Part shown: one piece after another, positions 11,590-23,725 of the stretch
Numbering within the stretch: position 1 is the first letter of the stretch
How the letters are laid out: the number at the start of each line of letters is the position of its first letter
Assembly (NCBI GenBank): GCA_023548195.1
Contig: JAJHZJ010000082.1
Coordinates: forward strand, 992,001-1,056,000
DNA length: 64,000 nt
From: Bettongia penicillata ogilbyi
Taxonomy: Eukaryota > Chordata > Mammalia > Diprotodontia > Potoroidae
Direction: 5' to 3'
Program-made: the position numbers and the translations under genes
The notes under the pieces: generated by a model
Told to the model about the DNA's origin: nothing
The model's database searches: none
Seen by the model: the letters and a program-made list of their open reading frames with translations, nothing else

Positions 11590-12060
11590 TCTACTGCACC
11601 CCCATTCCCTTCTTTCCTATCCATTATTGCCCCCTTGAAATGAGATGCAATCCTAGCTACACATGTATAACCTATATTGAATGGCTTGCCTTCTCAATGA
11701 GGGTAGGTGGAGAGGGAAGAAGGAAGAGAATTCAGAGAATTTAGAACTCAAAAGCTTTAAAAACAAATGATAAAAACTGATTTTATATGCAACTGGGAAA
11801 TAAGATACATATAGGCAATGGGGTATAGTAATCTACATTGCCCTACAAGAAAAGAAGAGGGAAAAAGATGAAGGTGAGGGATATAAAGAAGGGCAGACTG
11901 GGGGAAAGGGCAATCAGAATTTATGTCATATTGGGGTGGTGGGAGGGGAGAGATGGAGAGAAAATCTGAAACTCAAAATCTTGTGAAAATGAGTATTGAA
12001 AACTAAAAATGAAAAAAAGAATGAAAAACAAATAGGTTCTAGCTCAATTCCATTACAAAG
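11590..12060 (+). mobile_element. L1-derivative (HAL1-like) 3' end
   Basis: 'gaatggcttgccttctcaatg', 'tatgcaactgggaaataag', 'caatggggtatagtaatcta', 'cattgccctacaagaaaag' and 'aaactcaaaatcttgtg' match, in order, the reverse complement of 41.43-41.80 kb, where the same 3' end follows ORF1 directly. It is a 5'-truncated copy of that family, ending in an A-rich tail. Confidence 0.7.
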
Positions 12061-12254
12061 TGTAAAAGAAATAAATTATGATGAAATAGGCTAAATTAAA
12101 AATATAAAGGAATGAGATACAATCCATTTTTTTTTTCACAAGCCAATTTAGTAAGTGAACTGAGCCAGCTCCTTTTCCTAAGGATGAATTTATAACAGGA
12201 CTTCAGGGACCATACTTAGGGGCAAATGACATATATATTTAAGAAATGTATGTC

Positions 12255-12425
12255 ATCCTGATGAGTATCTGGTCACTGAATTCAGATGGCTCTGGAGAAG
12301 AAGTGAGGCTGGTGAGCTGCACAGCCCTCCCTCACTCAAAACCAAGTCAAGTGCAAGTCATGTCATCATTTCTCTGATGGCATGGTCTTCTTCAGCAACG
12401 AAGGACGAACACACATGTAAGAAGG
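12255..12425 (+). mobile_element. SINE 3' module of RTE/LINE-tail type
   Basis: 'agatggctctggagaag', 'gaggctggtgagctgcacag', 'ccctccctcactcaaaacc', 'gtcatgtcatcatttctctg' and the tail 'aacgaaggacgaacaca' form a module that recurs reversed at 56886-57050. It looks like a LINE-derived SINE tail. Confidence 0.6.
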
Positions 12426-12429
12426 GTTC

Positions 12430-13585
12430 ATACATATAAATACCACCTTGTTCTATGAACCAGTTTTGATTTTGCAAATACATTAGCATGTAAACACAAT
12501 GCTTAGTGTTTCTCAAAATCAAGCAAGTTAGGTAATGGGAATTACTGAAAGAAAAGCACTATCTTAATCATCAAATATTACATGCTAACTGTTTATTTCC
12601 TGAAAAAGTCTAAACAAATCCTAATACTGTTGTAACTTTAACTATACCAATGCAATACTATTGTCAGTTAAGTAGTTTTCAAATCAGCATATTAACACAA
12701 ACCACTTATTCTTTGTCAAACATGTGTATATTAACAAAACATTGTATGTATGTACCTTTTATTTTCCCAGTCCCAAATAGCCCTTCAAGAGTTGTACTAG
12801 CAGCGTTAAAAAAAGTTCCATCTCTCTGAATTCAACTGTTTCACCTCTCCAACATACTCCTCTGGTACAAAATGAACAATTTAAAGATATATCTAGTATT
12901 AAAAAAAATTTAAACCATTTACAAAACTAAATCTTGCTTTAAGTAATTTGTAATTTTTAAAAATTTTCTAAAATTAAAGTAAAAAAGGAAACATGGAATC
13001 ACTCACCTGAAAACAAATGGCCAAGATTTGTTTTGTTTTTTTTGTTTGGAAATTCAGTTGTCCCTCTCTGCTGGGTTAAGATCTCCAAATTTCCTACTCC
13101 AGCCAGCACATCTCCGACTTGCAAAATTGTGCCTTAACAGAATGAATGACAAGTTGCTCCAATCCTTACTGTAATCAGAGACTTTACATTCAAGCTATCC
13201 CCCTTTTGCCCTACTACTGTTTTATCTCATAGCCCAGAAATCTGACAGTAAATGTGATATGGAAACTTATCTGCTAGCAGAAAGCTATTTTCATGATATG
13301 TTTTTGAAGAGCAAGAGGCGTGAGGGAAAAGGAAAGGCAAAGAGGAAGAGAAAAAACCCATCCATCATTACTCCCCAGGCGGTGGGGAAAGGAATTTGCT
13401 TTATGCATGGTTTTTTGTTTTTTTTTTTTACTATGAAAAGTGCCCATACACATAATTTTTTTTAAAAAAACTCATAGTCATGATCTCAGTGCAGTAAAAT
13501 TAGTAAATGATAGACAATTGCTATTTTAACATTTCACACTCCAAATTAAATAACTGTAAAGTATATATTTGCATTCTTAACAATA
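12430..13585. other. No gene or repeat recognised
   Basis: This is AT-rich unassigned sequence with short homopolymer runs. The open frame at 13259-13465 runs into a poly(T) tract and has no domain. Confidence 0.4.
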
Positions 13586-13589
13586 GTTA

Positions 13590-13820
13590 ACATGTTTATA
13601 GTGCTATTAAGATTTAAAAAGTTCTTTCATACATTATCTCATTAGACCCTCATGATGACTATAAAGTAGGTAGCAAATACTATTACTCATTTTACAAATA
13701 AAGAAATTGAGAGGTCAAGTGATTTGCCATCATACCATAGCTAATACATATTTAAGGTAAGATTTAAACCTGTCAGATATCTTCTGACTCCAAATCCCAA
13801 CACTCTTACCAAAGTGTCTC
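13590..13820 (-). mobile_element. SINE (MIR-like), minus strand
   Basis: The reversed core is in order: 'catacattatctcattagacc', 'ttactcattttacaaataaag', 'gtcaagtgatttgcc', 'cttctgactccaaatccc' and 'acactcttacc'. Confidence 0.6.
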
Positions 13821-13859
13821 TCAAAACAGGATCAGAAAACTCTGTTTTTTAATTTGCTC

Positions 13860-14035
13860 TTCTGTTTCCTTGAAATTTGATCTTGGCCAAGTTAGTTCAA
13901 CTATTGAGTCTCAGGCTCCTCATTTGTAAAGTAAGAATGACATTCTACTATCTTTTATTTACCTCACAAGTTGGATGGATCAAATAAAATATTCTATGTG
14001 AAAGTATTTTGAAAACTGTTGTTTCAGGCTGAGTC
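13860..14035 (+). mobile_element. SINE fragment
   Basis: 'gatcttggccaagttagttc', 'cctcatttgtaaagtaagaatg', 'cctcacaagttggatggatc' and 'gaaagtattttgaaaactg' give the SINE 3' half. Confidence 0.55.
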
Positions 14036-14109
14036 AATATAATAAAAATAACAATTCTAAATTAATTTATTTATTTAGTGCCATACAAATCACATTACCA
14101 AAGATTTAT

Positions 14110-14860
14110 TTTATAGTCCTAGAAAAAGAAAACAAAATTCATCTGGAAGAACTGAAGGTCAAGTGAAGGAAGTACCAGATTTCAAAGTATATTACAAAAT
14201 GATAATCATCAAAACAATTTGGCAGTGGCAAAGAAACAGAGTGGTAGAATGGGAAAAGGACCCACATGCACAAAAATATTTATAGCAGCTCTTTTTGTGG
14301 TGGCTAAGAAGTGAAAGTTGAAGGGATGCCCATCAATTAGGGAATGGCTGAACAAGTTGTGGCATATGAATGTAATGGAATACTGTTGTGCTATGAGAAA
14401 TGATGAGCAGACAGACTCCAGAAAAACCTGGTAAGACTTACATGAACTAAAGCTGGATGAAATGAGCAGAATCCGGAGAACAGTGTATACAGTAACAGTC
14501 ACATTGACGACTGACTTTGATAGACTTAGATTTTCTCAGCAACGCAAAGACCTGAAACAACTCCAAAAGATTCATAGTAGAAAATTCCATCCACATCTAG
14601 GGAAAGAAATATGGAGTCTGAATGCATATCAAAGCATACTATTTGCTCTTTTTTGTTTTGTTTTGTTTCTCATGGTTCCTTCCATTCATTCTAATTCTTC
14701 CATACAACATGACTAATGTGAAAATATGTTTAATAAGAATGTATATGGAGAACCTATATCAGATTGCATGATGTCTTGAGAAGCGGGGATGGGAGGAAGG
14801 CAGAGAAAATTTAAAATTTATGGAAGTGAATGCTGAAAACTAAATATAAATTACAAACAG
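14110..14860 (+). mobile_element. L1 ORF2 3' end plus 3' UTR
   Basis: 'aaaattcatctggaagaac' (ORF2 C-terminal region) is followed by 'atttatagcagctctttttg', 'gcccatcaattagggaatgg', 'gtaatggaatactgttgtgc', 'gaaatgagcagaatccgg' and the 3' UTR block at 14700 ('catgactaatgtgaaaatatg'). It is comparable with mammalian L1 where a 'gcagc..t.tt..agtagc', 'tggaatactatgc' order is known. No open ORF2 remains; the open frame at 14462-14716 is a shadow. Confidence 0.8.
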
Positions 14861-14869
14861 AAAGAAATA

Positions 14870-15190
14870 CTTGTATGTACTAGTGTAGAATGAAATAAGC
14901 AGAAGCAATAAATACAGTGATGCAAAGAAAGAAACAATAAAATGAAACTGAGAAATTGTAAGCATTAATCTTGGTTCTGGAAAAAAAAGATAATGAAGCC
15001 TATCTTCCTCCTCATGGCAGAAAGGCGGGAGACTATGGGGTCAGAATCCTGCATATATTTTTGGACAGGGCCACTGTACCTGGTATTCTTGCATAATTGT
15101 TTGTCTTTGTTCCAAGGGAGGGTTCATTGATAGGAGGAATTTAACAATGAAACACAGTTCCATAGGGTATAACATAAAAAGAGAAGAGAG
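14870..15190 (+). mobile_element. Probable second L1-type 3' UTR piece
   Basis: 'gtgtagaatgaaataagcag', 'cttcctcctcatggcagaaag', 'gactatggggtcagaatcc', 'tgcatatatttttggacagg' and 'gttccaagggagggttc' look like an alternative marsupial L1 3' UTR. The assignment is tentative. Confidence 0.4.
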
Positions 15191-15474
15191 TAAGATAAGG
15201 AACTGTCAGGAATACAGTTGACATGGATGAATATGAGCGAATCAAAAACAGAATCTGGGGAAGAAAGTTAAGCTAAGGAAGCCTAAGACTGAATTAAAGA
15301 CTAAATTAAAGTGGGAAAAGAGAGGGTTAGTTATATAACTATGGACCGGACCACATTTCTTAATAGCAAAGGCAGCTAGTACTAAGCCTCAGCTTGGTTC
15401 TTAGAATTTATATACCATTTTTAAGTTTTACACGCCTAATCTTTAAACTAAATCTTGCATTTCTGTAGTAGCAA

Positions 15475-15645
15475 AAGCAAGCATCATCACATTTGAGCTT
15501 CACAACCTAGTCAGGAAATTGAGGTTCAGAGACACCAAGTGACTTGCCCATAGTCACACCACTGGTGTCATGGAGAATATGAATGGAGGCTTTTCTCACT
15601 CCAAGTCCAGTACTTTTTCTATTCTACCATGCTGACTCTCATCAC
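15475..15645 (-). mobile_element. SINE (MIR-like), minus strand
   Basis: 'gaaattgaggttcagagac', 'caagtgacttgcccatagtc' and 'ttttctattctaccatgctgac' form the reversed SINE core and head. Confidence 0.6.
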
Positions 15646-15649
15646 TGAA

Positions 15650-16495
15650 GACTTTTAATTATAATATAATGCTAAGTAAAATCTCTAAAGATTTCTTCTA
15701 GTCCCCATTCCTTTTCAAAGAAAATAGGCTCATTGTGTCATTCAGTTTTTGAAAAGTGTGCACCCCATATATAATTCTCTTTGTCTACAACCCTACATTT
15801 AACTACTGTTCACATTATTATCTGGGAAAATATCCAGTCCTTTGCGACAGACTACTTTACTAAATACTGTACTAGTGTTCAATGCATTTGGAAAGTAGGA
15901 AGACAATCAAGTGGATGTGTGGGAAGGTAAATCATTACCATGCATAGCACAGGATACAGCTGGGATCAGTCAAGCTGATTCAGACAAAGTTACAGTCATC
16001 CCTTTAGCTGAACAGGAAGTAGTAATCTAATAAAATGATCCCCAACCCATACTTCTTTCTCTCCTACTCACTCCCATTCCACTCTAACACACACACACGG
16101 CTATTTGTTATAGCTTTTACAACAAAAAAATTCACATTCCATCAAAATTATTAGTATAATGAGAAGAATTTTGAGAGAATAATTATAGATTAAATTTCTG
16201 GTTAAGAAGAAACAATAGAGTACAACTGATACACTGATTTCATTCGTCTAGAAGAACAGGTTGTGGCAACAATGATAAAACCAGTTTTTGGCACATACTA
16301 TAAATGATCTTTAATATTCAACTCCTAGAGTTTGTTTTCATAGTATCAAAATAGCACTGTGTTTCTTAAAGACATTTTGAAATCTTCACACGCTAGCAAG
16401 AAATTGCTTCACCATCTTGTAGACAATTCAGAAAGTATCTCAAACCAGTCAATAAATCTCTCTGAAACTGTCCTGACTTTTGAACTTGCTGTGAA
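15650..16495. other. No gene or repeat recognised
   Basis: There is only a short (CA) tract near 16086-16098. No supported ORF is seen. Confidence 0.4.
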
Positions 16496-16499
16496 AATT

Positions 16500-17180
16500 T
16501 GATGTTATTCCTGATGCTTTCTTCCATTACTTCTCCTATCCAATCACTTACTAAGTTCTGTAGATTATCCTTCCATATCTGTTACATCCTTCTATTGCGT
16601 CTATTCCTGTTGGTCCAGTGCTATTTGAGGCTCTTCTATCGAGTCCTACTGCCTTCATTTTATGCCCTCCAATCCATCTTTTTATTACTGTCAGACTAAT
16701 TTTCTTTATGCAGAGATATAGTCCAACTGGTTTTCTGCTAAAAAGTCTCCAGTGGTTCCCTACTAGCTACCAAGTAAAATTCAGATTCCTTTGTCTCTTG
16801 AAGTCCAACAATTAGGCATCACCTGACTCTCTTCAGTTTATCTCATTATGTTTGCCTGAAAAACTATGCTCCTAATCAGACTGTTCCCCACTTCATGCCC
16901 TGAGCTTTTGTGACTTCATACCTTTGTTCATGTAAGGATATGAAATTCCTTACTCTCTGTCTTTGCCTATTGAATAGCTCTCCTCTCCTCTAATGTCCAG
17001 TGCAAATGCTAATTTCTCCAGGAACCTTTCCCTGATTGCATAGCTGTAATAACCTTCCCACTCAGACTTTACACCACATGTTTCTAATATATCTATCACA
17101 TAAGACTATATATTATTATTTTAACAAGAACTGTATTTGGTTCTTGTAACTATTTTAGTTTCAACAGGAGCTGGGATTAA
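16500..17180 (+). mobile_element. L2 LINE, long 3' segment
   Basis: In order: 'tccaatcacttactaagttctg', 'gcctccaatccatctttttat', 'aaaagtctccagtggttccc', 'catcacctgactctcttcag', 'cttactctctgtctttgcc', 'aggaacctttccctgattgc' and 'aagaactgtatttggttc'. This is the L2 order from the end of the RT region to the 3' UTR. Confidence 0.75.
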
Positions 17181-17184
17181 CCAA

Positions 17185-18010
17185 TTAATAAGCATTCATG
17201 AAATGTTTACTGTGGTACAGCAGGCTCTAGGCTAAATTTTGAGATACAGAGACAAAGTGAAACAGTCCCTGTCCTCAAAAAGCTTAGATCCTAATGAGGA
17301 AGACAACATGTGTACATACACTTACATCTATAATATATGCAAAATGCATGCAAGCTGGTCATGGCAGGGAGGATAGTAATATCCAAGAGCATCAGGAGAA
17401 GCTTCACACAAAAGGTAGCATTTGAGCTAGACCTTTAAGGAAGCCAGGGATTCTAAGAGGCAGAGGTGAGAAGGTTGTGCTTAGGCATGCATAACAGTCA
17501 GTGCAAAGGCATAGGGATGGGCACCAAATTCAAGGAGTGTGAAATGATGAGTAAGTAGACTGATATGGCTGGATCCACAGAACAAGGAGTAATGTGCAAG
17601 AAGACTGGAAATACAGGAAGGGGCCAGGTCATGGAAAGCTTTGAATGCCAAACAGAAGAATTTATAGTTGATCCCAGAGGTAATAGGGAGCTACTGAAGT
17701 ATGAATAGGTTGAGGTATGATAAAACTTGAACTTTAAGAAATTACTTTGGTGATTGTACTAAGGATGGGAAGAAGAGGGTTGATTGAGACAGGATGAACC
17801 AATGGAAGGTTATTGCAATAGTATTCATTCAGTTGATGAGGGACTAAACTAGAGTGGTAATTCTGTGACCAGAGTGGAGGGAACTTATTTGAGAGATGGA
17901 AAGATGCCATATTTGGTAATTCATTAGATATGTGCGATGAGAGTGAGAAGCTGAGGATGAAATTGAATTTGGAACCTAGGTAACTTACAGAAGGATATTT
18001 TTTCAAAACT
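17185..18010 (-). mobile_element. L2 LINE, minus strand
   Basis: Read on the plus strand: 'agcattcatgaaatgtttac', 'gtccctgtcctcaaaaagc', 'gccagggattctaagaggc', 'gaaagctttgaatgccaaac', 'taatagggagctactgaag' and 'ggtaacttacagaagg'. This is the reverse complement of the L2 3' end, adjoining the plus-strand L2 at 16500-17180 so that the two are tail to tail. Confidence 0.75.
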
Positions 18011-18014
18011 ATGC

Positions 18015-19230
18015 ATCTCTCCCACCCTGAGCAGATCAGGTATTCTGACACACAGGGAGCTCTACAGGGATTAACGCTGAATGAAGGGCACAAAATGGCC
18101 ACTCACCCATACCCGATGCTTATCTGACATCTCAGGTATAATCCCCTCTTCTTACTCCCTCACTCGGATAAGTAAAAGCAGAAACTGACATCATTCCACC
18201 CATTGTAGCTTAATGGCAATAAGATAAACCCTAGTCCACATTTCCATATGAAAATATGGCTTTGTAAACACTATCCAACTACTTGTCTGTCTCAAAATAG
18301 GAATATAAATCCCCAATATAACTCAGATAAACCAGCTGGAGCCTAAACAATAGCTCTTACTTACTCATTACATAAACAAGATAGGTTAAAAAACAAAGGA
18401 AATGAGGGTTGGTGAGTTTAAATGGGTGTGTCTAGAGTGAGAGAGGAAGTGGTAAATATTTTTAACCAAGAAGACCTTAGATTTGCCTTCAAAAGGTAGT
18501 TAAAGCAATACCAAACTTTCCATCCTTCCCAATTCCTAGTCTTTCCTTTTAACCAAAGTTTAGGGAAAGTAAGAATTTTTTTTTTTTTGCCAAAGGTTAA
18601 AGTATAAATATCAAAGCGCTCTTTCTCAGGTACATGTAAAAAAAAAGTTAACAAGCAGGAAAATGTTACCCTGACTGCTGGATGGCACAAAAAACAAAAC
18701 CCCAAAAAACAGCTCTACAGAAAAAACAATTTGATAGCACAGAGAGTGGAGAGGCAACATATCTTTCTGAGCTTTAGCACCCTCTCCAAGCAGCTTCCAC
18801 ATTTTATAAACAGCTGGGAAATTTCCTTTTCACAGGAAAAGGATGACTTCATAGTTCACACTGAAGTGGAAATGACAAAAACTAAATGCATCATCCAGAA
18901 AAAAGGTGTTTCCTGAAGAAAGGAGACAATGTATAGTCTGAAGAAAAAAAATCCACAATCCTCTTAGAGGAAACAAAAGAGACTATCTAGACTAAGGCAA
19001 AAATAAGCTTCTGTGGGATAATTATGCCACATGAAGGAATTCAAACTATAAGGCAAATTCATACCACAGTATCAAAGGAGCAAGAATATACACTTCCATA
19101 TACTGTGGGACTTCAATCTTCCAGTTTTATAGATACATTTTTAACTTAAGCATTTTCCAAAGGAAATAAGGGTCATTACCTCAACATCAAACTTGTTTGC
19201 TCTTAAAAAATAAAAACCACTTCAATGTTT
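18015..19230. other. No repeat confidently recognised
   Basis: The part 18025-18370 has an LTR-like feel ('caaaatggccactcaccc', then 'ggaatataaatcccc'), but I found no ends or target duplication. The rest is unassigned; an open frame at 18418-18705 on the minus strand has no recognisable domain. Confidence 0.35.
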
Positions 19231-21119
19231 CAAATAACAGATACTCTAATAATTTATTTTTTAGATGTTTTTAATTGAAACTTTTCTTTACATCATCAGT
19301 TTTCCCCAGTATCACTCCCTCTCTCTAAGAGTCATCCCATATAACAAATAGAATTTTTAAGATGAAAAAAAGAGTACAAAATCAGCATAACTAATCAATA
19401 CATTAAGAAACGTAAAAATATGTGGAATGTGAAACACCCGTGGATCTTCCACCTCTGCAAAGAGGTGGGATGGGAGGGCATTCTCACATCTCTTCTTTCG
19501 AATCAAACTTATTCTTTATAATTTTGCAACATTCACTTTTGTTTTTTTGTGGGGGTGTGGTTGTTCTTTGTTTACATTGTTGTAATTATTGTGTATATTA
19601 TTTTCTCGAATTTTACTCCATTAGCTCACATTCATTTCTTATACCATATTAAATTTTCATTACATTAATGTATCATAATTTATTTAGCTATAACCTAATG
19701 AATGAGCATCTACTCTGTTTCCAATTTCAATTCAAGTATTGTTATGAATATTTTGGTATATACTCTCCTTGAGGTATAAATCCAGTAAAAAAAAAAATCA
19801 CTGGGTCAAAGGATATGGACATTTTAGTAATTTTATTTGCATAATTCCAAACTGCTTTCCAAAATGGCTGTACAGATTCACATCTCCACAAACAATGTAC
19901 CAATATAATTTCCCTTCCCCCAGTACTATTACAATATTTTGTCATCTTTGTCAATTTTTAGGTTGTGAGGTAAAACCTCAAAGTTGTTTGATTTGCATTT
20001 CTCCTTAAGTCATTTGGATCATTCTCTCATGTGTTTGCTAATAGTTTACAAATCTTTTGAAAGCTTATTTATTGAGGAATGTGGAATTGAGAAATTTGAA
20101 GTGCTAGTCATATGACCATGCATATGTATATATACATGTGTATGCATATATAGCTATTAACGGTTTATGTATTTTGGATACCAAGCCCTTATCAGAGAAA
20201 TTTGTGGCAGATTTTTTTTCTCATTTGACTACTTTTCCCTTTTCAATCTAGGTGCAATAATTTTGTCTGTCCAGAAGGTTTTCAATTTCAATTAAAATTA
20301 TTTATTTTACCTTTAGTAATTGCCTCTATGGCTATTGATTTAGAATGTATTTTGGAATACAGTGTAATGTATCAATTTAAGTCTAACTTTTTGTCAGACC
20401 AGTTTTCCAAGTGGTTTTTAGCAAATAGGGAGTTCTTTCTTATCTATATTTTCCAGTTCATCAAATATTAAGTTATTGAGTTCCACCGTTTGTGACTCTA
20501 GGCTATATCACAGATCTACCTCTACATTTTATGCAATACCAGATGGTTTTGATGATTGCTATTTCATTAATATAGTTGGAGGTCTGAAGGAGCTAGTACC
20601 TCTTCTTCATCATTCCCTTGATAATCTAAATGTTTTATTTTTCCAAATGAATTATGATATTCTTTATCAAATTCTGTAAAGTATCATTTTGATAATTTAA
20701 TTGGTATGACATTAAAAATTCAAATTAACTTTGGTCATATTGTCATTTTATTATATTGACATGGTCCAGCCATGAATTGAATGAATGAATATTGAATTGA
20801 ATGAATATCGCTCCAGCTACTTAAAGTATTCACTTTTTAAAAAGAGCATTTTGTAATTTAATCTATTTAAGTCTTTTGTGTGATTTCATTGATTCCCTAG
20901 ATACTTATGAATTTTATATTCTTTGAAATAAGTTCTCTATTATTGTCTATTGGCTTTTAAAATTATTATTATGTATAAATTCAATTGATTTTTGAAGGTT
21001 TATTTTAATTTGCTGAAGATATTGTCTCAATTAGAATCTCTGCTTATTCCCTAGGGTTTTCCTAGCAAACCATCACATCATCAGCAAATAGGGATAGTTT
21101 GGTTTAACCTCTTTACCTG

Positions 21120-21355
21120 GGGCCGCTAAGTGGTGCAATGAAGAAAGTTCCAAGCCTGGAGTCAGAAAGACATCTTCCTGAACTGAAATCGGGCCTCAGA
21201 CAGTTACTTATTTACTATCTGTAAGACCTTGGGCAAGTCACTTTACCTCAACCTGTCTCAGTTTTCTCATCTATAAAATAAGTTGGAGAACCACTTTGAC
21301 AAGAAAACCGTAAAAGGAATCACAGAGTAAGACATAACTGCAATGACTGAACAAT
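21120..21355 (+). mobile_element. Marsupial-type SINE inserted in the L1
   Basis: The head 'gctaagtggtgcaatgaag' leads to 'gggcctcagacagttactta', 'ttgggcaagtcactttacc', 'gttttctcatctataaaat', then the long 3' tail 'gagaaccactttgacaag' and 'actgcaatgactgaacaa'. The long tail is the marsupial SINE form also seen at 23490, 54598 and 60580. Confidence 0.8.
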
Positions 21356-21612
21356 ATCTTCAATTTTTCCCTCTGTCTTATTACTATTCCTAGCATTTCC
21401 AGGACTATATCAAGTAAAAATGAGGAGATTAGGCATCCTTTTAATATCCTGTATCTATTCAGAAAAGTTTTAGTCTTATCTCCATTGCACATGATACTTG
21501 CTTTTGATTTTAGATAGACACTTTTAATGACATTAAAAAAGGTTTTTTTGCCTATATTTTGCAGGAATTTTATCATAAACTGGTATTGAATTTTGTCAAA
21601 GGTTTTTCTCAC
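21271..21612 (-). pseudogene. L1 ORF2 reverse-transcriptase fragment
   Basis: The minus-strand frame of 113 residues begins MRKTFDKIQYQFMIK, the L1 RT motif-A neighbourhood (aFDKIQHpFM). Further on it has SIMCNGDKTKTF and then ILKGCLISSFLLDIVLEML, matching L1 motif B (QGCPLSPLLFNIVLE) with the usual Q-G-C-P changed to K-G-C-L. The frame then runs into the SINE at 21120-21355. ORF2p would copy L1 RNA by target-primed reverse transcription; this copy is dead. Confidence 0.75.
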
Positions 21613-21809
21613 ATCTCTTGAGATAATGTGATTTTGGATGTTTTTGTTTTTAATTTGGTTATGTTGTTAGTTTTCCGATTAATGAACCATCCTCATATCC
21701 CTCATATAAATTGAATGTGATCAAGAAGAATTATTTCTTGTGTAAATCGGAGTTGTCTGACAGAATTCTATTCAAAATATTTGAATAAATATTCATAAAT
21801 GACATTGAT

Positions 21810-22175
21810 CTAAAGTTCTTTTGTGCTTTGATCCATCTCTAGTTTAAGTATTAGGATTATATTTGTCTCATAAAAGGAACTTGGTAGGATACTTTTTAAA
21901 TTTTTGAGAATAATTTGTGTAGTATGGTTAACATTTTTCTTTAAAATTTTGATAGAATTCTTTTGTGAATCCATCAGGGCCAAAAGAGTTTGTTTGGTTT
22001 CTGTTTTTTTTAATAGTTCCTCTGTAGCTGGTTCTACTTCCTTTTCTGAAATTTGATTATTTAAGACAACAATTTGGTTTTCTGTTAGTCTAAATATTAT
22101 ATATTTTGGAAGTGTTTCTATTTCTTTTGTATTCTCAGTTTTGTTAGTATTTAAGTATGTATAATAGGTTCTCAT
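21810..22175 (-). pseudogene. L1 ORF2 fragment upstream of the RT core
   Basis: The frame of 121 residues has the ordered L1 ORF2 signatures just before RT motif A: RLTENQIVVLNNQI, then LLALMDSQKNS (degraded 'SPGPDGF'-type turn) and ILPSSFYETNIILILK (compare the L1 'lPxSFYEAxIiLIPK' block). It is the 5' neighbour of 21271-21612 in the same dead ORF2. Confidence 0.7.
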
Positions 22176-22698
22176 TCTTTTTTACTTTTTCTGGTTTTGT
22201 TGTGATTTCACCTTATTTGCTATTTTGTTCATTTCATTTCCTGCCAATTCGATTGGCTAAAAGTTTATAAATGTTATTAGTCCCATCAAAGAATCACTTT
22301 TTAGTTTTAGTCTTCACTTCTGTAGTTTTTTGTTTCCATTTTATCCATTTCTTCTAATATTTTTAATATCTCTTCTTTTGTGCTAATTTTATTTGTTGAC
22401 TTTCTAATAGGAATTTAATTAATTCCCTCTTTTTTCTATTTTCTTTATGTTTGTAGAGGTATGATTTCTAATACCCCCATGAGCTTCTCAGAAATTTTGA
22501 TATTTTGTTCTTTTAATGATTTGTTCTTTGACCCATTCATTATTTATGATTTCATTTTTAAGACTCCATTTCCATCTGTCTTTTGTTTGTGGCCTGAATT
22601 AATTACTATTTTTACTGTATTATGGTCTATATACTTACTATTTCTATATTTTCCCTTTACTTGTAAAATCTCTGTGCCCTCATACATGGATAATTTTT

Positions 22699-23099
22699 AA
22701 ATTATTATTAATTTATTTGTTTCCAGTTTCTTACAATCACTTCCAAAAGTCTTAGATTTTCTCCCTCCTTCCCCCCTCCCTCCTTGAGATGGCATGCAAT
22801 TTTACATGGGTTCTACACATACATTCTTATTAAACACATTTTCACATTAGTCATGTTGCACAGAAGAATTAAAATTAACCATGAGAAAAACACAAACAAA
22901 ACAAAACATAACACAACAAAAGATATTCTGCACTCCAATTCCATAGTTTTTTCTCTGGATTTGGATGGGCATTTTGTCTCAAGTCCTTTGGGAATATTTT
23001 AGGTCCCTGCATTGCTGTGAAAGGCTAAGTTTACCAGAAAAATTCCTCACATACTGTGGTTGTTACTGTGTACAGTGTTCTTCTGGTTCTGCTCTTTTC
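22699..23099 (-). mobile_element. 5'-truncated L1 with 16-bp target duplication
   Basis: The 401-base insert has the reversed L1 3' UTR ('ctccctccttgagatggcatg', 'cacattttcacattagtcatg', 'ctctggatttggatgggca', 'ctgcattgctgtgaaagg'). It is flanked by identical 16-base copies of tacatggataattttt at 22683-22698 and 23100-23115. The host sequence on both sides is the older L1. Confidence 0.85.
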
Positions 23100-23489
23100 T
23101 ACATGGATAATTTTTTTTTTAAAGTTCTATGTGGAATGAATATGCATATTTATTCTTTAGTAGTCCCTTTTAGAAGACATCATGTTCTTAGCTCTGGTTT
23201 CCCTAGCAATTTATTAAATTTCATATTTTTCCCCTTTATTTTTCTATTAGACTTTTCTGAAACTAAAAACAGGTCACTGAAATCTGTTACTACAGTGTTA
23301 CTGTCTATACAATTTTGTTGTTCAGGTTTTGTTTATGAATTCTGATGCTTAGGCATCTGGAAGATCTAAGTTCATACTGATATTGGTTTGTTGTCTCTAT
23401 GGCTCCTTGCAGAATAATGCAGTTTTCTTGTTTATCCCTTTTTTTATGTTTTGAAAATTTGTTTCTGATTTGTCTGACAGCATGATTGC

Positions 23490-23725
23490 AATGGGAGCTG
23501 AGTGGCACCAGGCTTGGAATAAGAAAGACCTGAATTAAAATCTGACCTCAGATACATACTCACTGTGTGACCTTGGCCAAGTCACTTCACCTGTTTGTCT
23601 CACTTTTCTCATCTGTAGAATGAGCTGGAGAAGGAAATGACAAACCTCTCTACAGTATCTTTGTCAAGAACCCTCCAAATGAAATCACGAAGAGTCAGAG
23701 ACAACTGAAATAAGTGAACACGGTC
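23490..23725 (+). mobile_element. Marsupial-type SINE inserted in the L1
   Basis: 'gggagctgagtggcaccagg', 'aaatctgacctcagatacat', 'gtgaccttggccaagtcac', 'ctcatctgtagaatgagctg', 'gagaaggaaatgac' and 'cacgaagagtcagagacaac' give the full SINE with long tail. The L1 resumes at about 23735. Confidence 0.8.

Noticed and set aside
18015..18400. Possible LTR
   Set aside because: Only loose promoter-like words; no TG/CA ends or target duplication.
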